From UBA7672 sp963784415 (lineage in GTDB: Bacteria > Pseudomonadota > Alphaproteobacteria > Caulobacterales > Hyphomonadaceae): DNA of 64,000 bases. Location of the stretch: NCBI GenBank assembly GCA_963784415.1, contig CAWARK010000006.1, forward strand, positions 186,001-250,000. Reading direction: 5' to 3'. The first letter of the stretch is position 1, and each line of letters starts with the position of its first letter. Made by a program: the position numbers and the translations under genes. Below the pieces are notes generated by a model. It was given only the letters and a program-made list of their open reading frames with translations, had not been told where the DNA came from and did not search any database. This document shows positions 6,692 to 13,779 of this stretch, in pieces.

Positions 6692-9145
6692 ATGAACCGG
6701 ACGCAGATCGTGTGCGCCGCTTTGCTGGCGGGCAGCTCGTTTGCCGCCATTTCGCTCGCATCACCAGCCCTTGCGCAAGGCGCGCCAACGGCCGAACCAA
6801 GCTCAGGCCGCGACGTCATCGTGGTCACCGCGCAGCGGCGGGAAGAGAGCGTCGATGATGTGCCGATGGCAATTCAGGCGTTCACCGGCGAAGATCTCGA
6901 AACGTTGCGCGTGGCGGACGTGAAGGACCTGTCGGTTGTGGCGCCCAGCTTCACCGTCTCGCAGAGTTATCAGGGCGTGCCGATCTACACACTGCGGGGC
7001 ATCGGCTTCAACACGATCAACATCTCGTCGACGTCGACGGTGGGCTCGTATGTGGACGAAGTGGCCTACGCCTACCCCTTCATGCTCAACGGACCGTTGT
7101 TCGACCTCCAGCGTGTCGAGGTTCTCAAGGGACCCCAGGGAACGCTGTACGGCCGCAACACGACCGCCGGCCTCGTCGACTTCATCACCAACGGACCAAC
7201 CGACACGTTTGAAGGATCGGTTTCGGCGGATGTCGGCAATTACGGCACGCACAATATCGGCGGCTACATCAGCGGTCCCCTGTCGGACTCGCTGCGGGCG
7301 CGGGTATCGTTCCGGGCAGAGAACAGCGACGAGGGTTGGCAGGAGAGTAATTCGCGCGGCGATAAGCTGGGCGACGTTCACCGCTATGCCGGACGCCTAC
7401 GCGTCGACTGGGCGCCGACCAACCAGCTCTCCTTCGACGCGTCGCTGGCAGGCTGGGTCAACAATTCGGACACCATTGCGGCCCAGGGCATCGGCTTCAC
7501 GCCGAATACGACGCCGGGGACGGGCAGCTTTGGGCCGTTCAACACGCCGGGTCTCGCAGCCTACATCGCGGCGAACGCGCCGACCAAGGCCACACAGGCC
7601 GACTGGGCGCCGACCAGCATTCGCGGTCCGGATATCGGCATCGGCGCCGGCCTGCCGGGCGACCTGAAGGAAGACACAAAATTCTGGGCGGCGTCACTCA
7701 AGACGACATTCGACTTCTCGGATAGCCTCCGGCTCGTCTCGCTGACTGGGTATCAGGACCTTAACCGCAGCGCGCTGTCGGACTGGAGCGGTTCACCGTT
7801 CGAGATTCTGCTGCAGCAGCTGGAAGGCAGGATCAAATCGTTCTCGGAAGAAGTGCGACTTGAAGGCGAATCCAGCGGCGTCAACTGGCTGGTAGGCGCC
7901 TACTACGCCGACGACGACCTGCAGGATAACAACCGCACGCTTCTCGGCCAAAATGCCAACGTGGCGGCGATCCGCTTCAACGGAAACCTGCTGCTGGCCA
8001 CGCCGTTCAACTCCGGCGGCTATACCGCTTTGCAGATGTCGCAGGCCTTCCGTACCTACCAGGACCTCGGAAGCATGAAGGCGACAACTCAAAGCATCTT
8101 TGCCAACGCCGACTGGACGTTGACCGACTCGCTCTCGCTGACCACCGGCCTGCGCTACACGCAGGATGACAGTTCCTATCTCGGCTGCTCGGCGGACTTC
8201 AACGGCAGCATGCTGCCGAACGTGAACGTCGTGAACCGCTTCCTGGTCACCACGATTTATGGCGCAACGCCGGCGCCGATCGTCGCCAATGGCTGCGTCA
8301 CCTATGATCCGCCATCCAACACGTTCGGCCAGCTCACACACGAGCTGAACGAAAGCAACACGTCTTGGCGCGTGGCGCTCGACTGGCAAGCGACAAGCGA
8401 CATGCTGCTCTTCGCCTCGGTGTCGCAGGGCTTCAAGGCCGGCAACACGCCGATCAACGCGGCAAACGTGTCGTTCCAGCAGGATCCTGCGCGGCAAGAA
8501 AAGCTGTTGTCCTACGAGATTGGCGCGAAGGCTTCGCTGACGCCGGACCTGCAGGTCAACGCGTCCGCGTTTTTCTACGATTACAAGGACAAGCAATTGT
8601 CCGTCTACTTCGCCGACCCGATCTACACAGCGCTCGCGCGCCTGCAGAACGTGCCGGACGCCGAAGCGACTGGCGCTGAAGCTGACATCACCTGGCACGC
8701 CACCGACAATCTTACTTTCACCGGCTCGGCCACCTGGCTGGACACCCAGATCAACAATTACCAGGGCACCAACGCGGCGGGGTTGCCGCAGATATATGAT
8801 GGCGTTGCCTTCCCCTACAGCCCTGAGCTGCAGGTCGCGGGCACGATCATCTATGACGCGCCGATTACCGATACGCTGGGCATGCAGGTCGCGCTCAACG
8901 GGCGGTGGCAGGACGACTCGGCTGCCGACCTTGGCGACAGCCCCGGCTATGTCATCGACGCCTATGGCCTGTTGAACGCCAGCGTGGGTGTCCACGATCT
9001 CGGCGGGAAATGGTCGGCGAGCCTGTGGGCGCGCAACCTGACCGACGAGTACTACTGGACCTCCGTGGCCTCCAACGCGAACGTCGTCGTGCGCTTCCCG
9101 GGCCTGCCGGCGACATACGGCGCCTCGCTGACCTTCAACTACTGA
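6692..9145 (+). CDS. TonB-dependent outer-membrane receptor
   Basis: An 817-residue receptor. The start at 6692 has a strong AGGGAGG site and opens a classical signal peptide (cleavage after SPALAQ, about residue 29); an open upstream extension is ignored. The TonB box DVIVVTAQRR follows, then the plug (VPMAIQAFTGEDLE, RVEVLKGPQGTLYGRNTTAG) and a 22-strand barrel ending in an aromatic residue (ASLTFNY). It belongs to the large TBDR group common in sphingomonads and Caulobacterales that takes up siderophores, sugars or aromatic and plant compounds. There is no STN domain and no adjacent sigma/anti-sigma pair, so it is not of the FecA signalling type. The catabolic genes that follow suggest a substrate-uptake role, which is inference. 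Confidence 0.9.
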   Translation: MNRTQIVCAALLAGSSFAAISLASPALAQGAPTAEPSSGRDVIVVTAQRREESVDDVPMAIQAFTGEDLETLRVADVKDLSVVAPSFTVSQSYQGVPIYTLRGIGFNTINISSTSTVGSYVDEVAYAYPFMLNGPLFDLQRVEVLKGPQGTLYGRNTTAGLVDFITNGPTDTFEGSVSADVGNYGTHNIGGYISGPLSDSLRARVSFRAENSDEGWQESNSRGDKLGDVHRYAGRLRVDWAPTNQLSFDASLAGWVNNSDTIAAQGIGFTPNTTPGTGSFGPFNTPGLAAYIAANAPTKATQADWAPTSIRGPDIGIGAGLPGDLKEDTKFWAASLKTTFDFSDSLRLVSLTGYQDLNRSALSDWSGSPFEILLQQLEGRIKSFSEEVRLEGESSGVNWLVGAYYADDDLQDNNRTLLGQNANVAAIRFNGNLLLATPFNSGGYTALQMSQAFRTYQDLGSMKATTQSIFANADWTLTDSLSLTTGLRYTQDDSSYLGCSADFNGSMLPNVNVVNRFLVTTIYGATPAPIVANGCVTYDPPSNTFGQLTHELNESNTSWRVALDWQATSDMLLFASVSQGFKAGNTPINAANVSFQQDPARQEKLLSYEIGAKASLTPDLQVNASAFFYDYKDKQLSVYFADPIYTALARLQNVPDAEATGAEADITWHATDNLTFTGSATWLDTQINNYQGTNAAGLPQIYDGVAFPYSPELQVAGTIIYDAPITDTLGMQVALNGRWQDDSAADLGDSPGYVIDAYGLLNASVGVHDLGGKWSASLWARNLTDEYYWTSVASNANVVVRFPGLPATYGASLTFNY

Positions 9146-9188
9146 CCCGATCGCGCCGCCGACTTCCCCGGCTCGCGACAAAACTGGT

Positions 9189-9224
9189 GGCCGCCGCTCC
9201 CCTGGAACGGCGGCCTTCTTCTTT
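9189..9224 (+). terminator. Rho-independent terminator after the TonB receptor
   Basis: GGCCGCCG pairs perfectly with CGGCGGCC around an 11-base loop and is followed by TTCTTCTTT. Read on the other strand it is followed by AGTTTTG, so it may also end the convergent acyl-CoA dehydrogenase transcript (stop at 9240). Confidence 0.85.
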
Positions 9225-9239
9225 CGGGAAATGAAAGCG

Positions 9240-10421
9240 CTAGAGCCCGAGCATCAGGCGCGCGAGCACGCCGCGCTGAACCTCATTGGACCCGCCATAG
9301 ATCGAAGCAGCACGCCCATTGAGATAGCGCGCGGTGGCTTCAAGGCCGTGCTCGGGACCGACCGGCGTGATGTTGGAACCGGGCGCACGCGCCTCGGGCT
9401 GCTCGACGGCGGAATAGGCGCCGTTGATCTCGACTGCCAGCTCCTCGATGCGTTGCGCCGTTTCAGTGCCTTGTGTCTTCAGCATGGATGACATGGGGCC
9501 GGGATTGCCGCCCGACGCCAGCGCCGTCATGACGCGATGCTCGGTGATCTCCATTGCATCGACTGCGATATCGGCAGCGGCTAATCGCGCCCATACGCCA
9601 TCATCGTCCGGCAGAGTCTCGCGAGCGATGGCGCGTAGGCGCTGCATTCTCACCTTGAGACCAGGCGCATAGGCGCCGCCGCGTTCAAACTCAAGCAGGT
9701 ACTTGGCGACCGTCCACCCGTCATTTTCCTCGCCGAGCCGGTTGGCGACAGGCACGCGGACATTGTCGAAGAAGACGGCGTTGACCTCGTGCTCACCGGC
9801 CAGCGTGACGATCGGCCGAACGGAGATACCCGGCGTGTGCATGTCCAGCAGCAGAAAGGTTATCCCGGCCTGCGGCTTGCCTTCGAAGCGCGTCCGAACG
9901 AGGCAGAACATGCGGTTGGCGAAATGAGCGTGCGTCGTCCAGATCTTCGAACCGTTGAGGACATAGTGATCGCCGTCGGTATCCGCGCGCATGCGCAGGC
10001 TTGCAAGATCGGACCCGGCGCCGGGCTCGGAATAGCCCTGGCACCAATAGTCCTCACCCGACAGCAGGCGCGGCAGCAGCGTGTCCTTCTGCGCCTGCGT
10101 ACCGTAGCGCATGATGCACGGCCCCACCATGCGCAGACCCATGGGTGCGAGATTCGGCGCGTTGGCGCGCGCGCTCTCTGCACAGAAGATGTAGCGCTGC
10201 ATCTCGGTCCAGCCGGGGCCGCCGTATGCGACTGGCCAGCTCGGGGCGACCCAGCCTTTGGCATGCAGGATGCGTTGCCAGGCCAGGGAATAGACCGGAT
10301 CAATGAAAACGCTTGTGACGCGGCTTGCCGCGTCGGCAAGCTCAGGCGGCAACTCACGGGCGAGAAATTCTCGCACCTCGTCGCGAAAGGCCAGATCAGC
10401 GGGATCGAGATCGAGATTCAT
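9240..10421 (-). CDS. Acyl-CoA dehydrogenase family protein
   Basis: A 393-residue acyl-CoA dehydrogenase. Visible elements are the N-terminal domain with GWVAPSWPVAYGGPGW, the FAD/substrate loop WCQGYSEPGAGSDLASL, the beta-domain YVLNGSKIWTTHAHFAN, and a C-terminal helical domain ending in YGGSNEVQRGVLARLMLGL. The pattern is that of the FadE branch used for cyclic and steroid-like acids as well as fatty acids. The start at 10421 is an ATG with only a weak upstream site. The gene diverges from a LuxR-type regulator (10569), a common layout for a regulator controlling its neighbour, but no operator is evident. It probably acts in the same catabolic programme as the 16.9-21.5 kb cluster. Confidence 0.88.
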   Translation of the reverse strand: MNLDLDPADLAFRDEVREFLARELPPELADAASRVTSVFIDPVYSLAWQRILHAKGWVAPSWPVAYGGPGWTEMQRYIFCAESARANAPNLAPMGLRMVGPCIMRYGTQAQKDTLLPRLLSGEDYWCQGYSEPGAGSDLASLRMRADTDGDHYVLNGSKIWTTHAHFANRMFCLVRTRFEGKPQAGITFLLLDMHTPGISVRPIVTLAGEHEVNAVFFDNVRVPVANRLGEENDGWTVAKYLLEFERGGAYAPGLKVRMQRLRAIARETLPDDDGVWARLAAADIAVDAMEITEHRVMTALASGGNPGPMSSMLKTQGTETAQRIEELAVEINGAYSAVEQPEARAPGSNITPVGPEHGLEATARYLNGRAASIYGGSNEVQRGVLARLMLGL

Positions 10422-10568
10422 GCAAACTCAGCTGGGCGTCGACTGCTCAAGCGTCGGGGAAATTGATGACGACACACTTCCCTCCTTGAGCACAAGGGGT
10501 CATGGTTGCCGAAATGCCTCCGGCAAAGATGGGGCAATCCTAGGGAAGAAGGTTGCGAAACGCCCGCC

Positions 10569-11330
10569 ATGCCACAAGCTAGCGGAACTGATAGGGCTGG
10601 CGTTGAGTCTGGCGACAGGCTCGCGCGGCAGATCGAACAGGTAGGCCGCGAGATGGACCTGCCTTTCATCGCGGTCAGCGCAGATATCGGCAGCCCCGAT
10701 CCGGTCGTGGGACCAGATGGCAAGCCATATGCCGAGACTCTGTTTCGCTGGGTCGACCCCAATCTGCAGTACTGGAAGGATCGCGGCTTTGCGCTGCGGG
10801 CGCAGGTTCTGCACGCCGTGCGCGTCTGCGCGGAGCCGTTCTATTACATCGACGGCAAACTGAGGACATGGCGGCCGCACGTGGCGCTGGACGCGTTCGA
10901 CGGCGTCACGCCAAACGAGGACTTCGGAGTTCGCGTCGGCATCGTTGCCCCAGCCTACCTGCCGGGCGGCGTAATTGGCGCCGTTGTGTGGGTGTCCCCC
11001 GACGCCACGCTGGATGTCGCCTCGATCTTTGCGAAGCGTGCAGGCGAATTGCATACGCTGGCCCTGCAGTTCGTAGCTACGCACCATGATCTCGCATCGC
11101 GACGTACGCTGGTGACGCCGGCCCCGCTGACCCGGCGCGAGATCCAGTGCCTGAAATGGGCGGCGATGGGCAAGACCGACGGCGACATCAGCGAGATCAT
11201 GCATATCTCACTGCCGACTGTGCGGTTCCATATCACCAATGCGGCGCGCAAGCTCAACGTGATCGGGCGGCCGCAAGCGATCTACAAGGCCGCGACGCTA
11301 GGCTATGTCGGTGGTGTAGCACGGCACTAG
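10569..11330 (+). CDS. LuxR-family transcriptional regulator
   Basis: A 253-residue regulator. The last 60 residues are a GerE/LuxR helix-turn-helix (LTRREIQCLKWAAMGKTDGD, then LPTVRFHITNAARKLNV). The N-terminal 170 residues have the size and weak look of an autoinducer-binding-like ligand domain (WVDPNLQYWKDRGFALRAQV), but no luxI synthase gene lies in the window, so the ligand may be a host or metabolic compound. The ATG at 10569 is used; a purine-rich AGAAGG site lies upstream at a longer than usual distance. Its TAG stop shares the CTAG tetramer with the TAG stop of the convergent gene. It may regulate the divergent acyl-CoA dehydrogenase gene. Confidence 0.8.
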   Translation: MPQASGTDRAGVESGDRLARQIEQVGREMDLPFIAVSADIGSPDPVVGPDGKPYAETLFRWVDPNLQYWKDRGFALRAQVLHAVRVCAEPFYYIDGKLRTWRPHVALDAFDGVTPNEDFGVRVGIVAPAYLPGGVIGAVVWVSPDATLDVASIFAKRAGELHTLALQFVATHHDLASRRTLVTPAPLTRREIQCLKWAAMGKTDGDISEIMHISLPTVRFHITNAARKLNVIGRPQAIYKAATLGYVGGVARH

Positions 11331-12304
11331 GCCCCTGCCAGCATTCCTGCCAATTTCGCGCGGATAATGGCTTCGGCCTCATCGACTATGCGATCGACCA
11401 GAACCTTCACCGTCGGAACATCGTTGATCAGGCCCTGCACCTGACCGGCGCTCCAGATGCCGCGATCGGTTTCGCCAGATTCCAGTCCTTCACGACCGCG
11501 CACCCCTTTGACGAGATGGGACACCTCCGCGAATGGACGCCCTTCATGCTCGAGCCGGATTACTTCCTGGCTGACCGCGTTGCGGGCGACACGCGCGCTG
11601 TTGCGATAGGTACGGAAGATGATGTCGGTGGCGCGTTCATCCGCATCGACCATCGCCTGCTTGAAGTTGGCATGGATGGGCGCCTCGACCGTGGCGCAGA
11701 AGCGCGTGCCCATGTTGATGCCGTGCGCGCCGAGCGCCAGCGCAGCAACGAGGCCGCGCCCGTCGGCGAAGCCACCCGAAGCGAGCATCGGCACCTTTAT
11801 CTTGTTCGCGGCGGCGGGAATCAGGATCAGGCCCGGAATGTCATCCTCGCCCGGGTGACCCGCGCATTCGAAGCCATCGATCGAGACCGCATCGACGCCC
11901 ATGCGTTCGGCCGACTGTGCGTGGCGCACGGCCGTGCATTTGTGAATGACCTTGATGCCATGAGCCTTGAAATGGTCGACGTGCTCCTGCGGCTTGTAGC
12001 CCGCCGTCTCCACGATCTTGATGCCGCCATCGATAATGGCCTGCCGGTATTCGGCGTAAGGCGGCGGCGTGATCGTCGGAAGGATGGTGAGGTTCACGCC
12101 GAAGGGGCGATCGGTCAGGCTTCGCGTGCGGGCGATCTCCTTTGATAGGGCTTCAGGCGTTGGTTGGGTCAGCGCGGTGAGGAAACCCAACGCGCCAGCG
12201 TTGGCGACGGCTGCGACGAGCTCCGCACGGCCGACCCATTGCATCCCGCCCTGCGCGATGGGGTGGTCAACACCAAACAGTTCAGTAAAGCGGGTGCGGA
12301 TCAT
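11327..12304 (-). CDS. Nitronate monooxygenase / 2-nitropropane dioxygenase-like flavoprotein
   Basis: A 325-residue FMN-dependent TIM-barrel protein. Key stretches are HPIAQGGMQWVGRAELVAAV, ADGRGLVAALALGAHGINMG (phosphate-binding end of the barrel) and the active-site region GFECAGHPGEDDIPG with a His in the position typical of this family. Members oxidise nitronates or act as enoyl reductase-like proteins in degradation clusters. The ATG at 12304 has AGGAACC upstream; the frame is open further but without a supported start. It converges with the LuxR-type gene, the two stops sharing one CTAG. In similar clusters such genes sit among acyl-CoA catabolic genes, as here. Confidence 0.85.
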   Translation of the reverse strand: MIRTRFTELFGVDHPIAQGGMQWVGRAELVAAVANAGALGFLTALTQPTPEALSKEIARTRSLTDRPFGVNLTILPTITPPPYAEYRQAIIDGGIKIVETAGYKPQEHVDHFKAHGIKVIHKCTAVRHAQSAERMGVDAVSIDGFECAGHPGEDDIPGLILIPAAANKIKVPMLASGGFADGRGLVAALALGAHGINMGTRFCATVEAPIHANFKQAMVDADERATDIIFRTYRNSARVARNAVSQEVIRLEHEGRPFAEVSHLVKGVRGREGLESGETDRGIWSAGQVQGLINDVPTVKVLVDRIVDEAEAIIRAKLAGMLAGA

Positions 12305-12504
12305 GAGGGGTTCCTGCGGGGCTCGAATGCTCGCCTTGCCCGACGGGACCGCGCGCAAGCGCAGTTTATCCGATGCGCGCATCCTGCACAGTGGGCGTAA
12401 CGCTGCAATCCAGGAAGAATTCCAAGGGATGCGCTGTGCTACGTCCGGATGACAGATGCGCACAGACATGCTCTGTGACGTTACGAGAAGGGGCGGAGCG
12501 TGTC

Positions 12505-13314
12505 ATGAAACCTGGTCGCGCATTGCGCTTGGCGCCGCACTTGGGGATCGCACTCCTGATGTCCGCCCAGGCTAGCTTCGGTGAAACGCCGCAAGGTCCG
12601 CCCAACAGTCTCGTGCAGGGCTTCATCCGATTCATGGCTTACCACGAGGCAGGCCACCTTCTCATGAACCAGATTCAAGGCATCAACGCCTCGACGTGGC
12701 CGATCGAGGACATCGAGCGCTATGCCGACGAGATCGCCGCCATACTTCTGGTGCCCGATGCAGGCGACCCCGACGGCATCGACGAGATTGTCGGCGCAGC
12801 AAACGGGTGGCTGAAAGCCGGCGCAGGCTACACCTCGAAGGATCCGCATGCGCCGCCCGAGGAGCGCGCCTTCAACATCATCTGTTACGTCTATGGTAGC
12901 GATCCAGTGGGCTTCCGGGATTTCGAGCAGTATGTGAAGCCGGAGTGGAACTGCGCCGAGAAATTCAAGGCGACCGACGATGAGGTGGAAGAAGGCTTCG
13001 TCAACAATACCGGCGATGCAGGCGTTCCGATCCAGCTGTCGTATAGCGAACCTCGCCCGGAAATGCGGGATGCGAAGGAATTCCTGCAGGAAAGCGGCAT
13101 CCTCGAAGACCTGATCAAGGACATCGAAGCCGACTTCAAACTCACCCGACCAACCAAGTTAGTGGCGATGAACTGCAAGGGGGCGGGCGACGAAGGAACA
13201 TTCCACTTCGACACCTTCCAGAATGACGACCCAGCCAAGAATTTTGACCGCATCGCGATCTGCTACGAACTTGTCGACATGTGGATGAAGGCGAAGATCG
13301 ATTTACCGGAATAA
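12505..13314 (+). CDS. DUF4344 putative zinc metallopeptidase, exported
   Basis: A 269-residue protein with a signal peptide (hydrophobic residues 10-26, cleavage near ASFGE). The zinc-binding motif HEAGH is at residues 47-51 (catalytic Glu48), followed by IERYADEIAAILL, where a Glu or Asp near 75-76 could be the third ligand. This fits PF14247 (DUF4344), predicted metallopeptidases of unknown substrate. The ATG at 12505 follows GGAG at good spacing; a longer open frame upstream lacks a signal peptide. Four to six Cys residues in the C-terminal half (for example NCAEKF, MNCKGAG) could form periplasmic disulfides. A small exported protein follows on the same strand. Confidence 0.75.
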   Translation: MKPGRALRLAPHLGIALLMSAQASFGETPQGPPNSLVQGFIRFMAYHEAGHLLMNQIQGINASTWPIEDIERYADEIAAILLVPDAGDPDGIDEIVGAANGWLKAGAGYTSKDPHAPPEERAFNIICYVYGSDPVGFRDFEQYVKPEWNCAEKFKATDDEVEEGFVNNTGDAGVPIQLSYSEPRPEMRDAKEFLQESGILEDLIKDIEADFKLTRPTKLVAMNCKGAGDEGTFHFDTFQNDDPAKNFDRIAICYELVDMWMKAKIDLPE

Positions 13315-13416
13315 GAACAGCGGATCGGCGCTGGCGCTACATTTTCCGTTTGCCGCTGGCGTGCCCGGGGGCGTAAACTTGGCGAGGTGGTCATTCTTTT
13401 TGAGGGGTGGGACAGT

Positions 13417-13779
13417 ATGCGAATGTCTTTCAGAATTGCGGCCACGGCCGGGTCTGTCCTGGCGCTTTCCGCCCTTGCGGGGTTCGCAGGCTTGACGGCC
13501 AGCGCTCAACCACCAGCGACCGAGACGCCGGTCGTTCAACCCGGAGACGCGACGGACGACACCAACACGACCGAAGATTTTCTGGATACGGCGCCTGCGG
13601 ACCAGGGCGCGGACACGGGCGGTGCATCGGTCGCTCCGTCAGCAACCGGCGCGCCTGCCGCTCCGGCTGCGCCGACGCCGGACGCGGCCTCGCCGGACAC
13701 TGCGCCGCTGGGATCGAGCGGGGGTGGCGGCACCGGCGGTAATGGCCGCCCCACGCAAGAACCGATCAAGGACGGCTGA
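13417..13779 (+). CDS. Small exported Ala/Pro/Thr-rich protein, unknown
   Basis: A 120-residue protein with a clear signal peptide (MRMSFRIAATAGSVLALSAL, cleavage near TASAQ) and a low-complexity mature part rich in Ala, Pro, Thr, Asp and Gly (a run of APAAPAAPTPDAASP type, then GGGGTGG). I recognise no domain; it looks like a disordered periplasmic or surface linker. GAGGGG lies about 9 bases upstream of the ATG. Its 3' end overlaps the convergent TIR-WD40 gene by 14 bp. Whether it works with the metallopeptidase gene upstream is unknown. Confidence 0.6.
   Translation: MRMSFRIAATAGSVLALSALAGFAGLTASAQPPATETPVVQPGDATDDTNTTEDFLDTAPADQGADTGGASVAPSATGAPAAPAAPTPDAASPDTAPLGSSGGGGTGGNGRPTQEPIKDG

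Noticed and set aside
7793..9181. 462-codon minus-strand frame opposite the first TonB receptor
   Set aside because: Shadow of the receptor; no recognisable family, start site or ribosome site.
10569..11330. Quorum-sensing system based on the LuxR-type gene
   Set aside because: No luxI-type synthase in the window and the ligand domain is only weakly similar, so a solo regulator is the safer reading.
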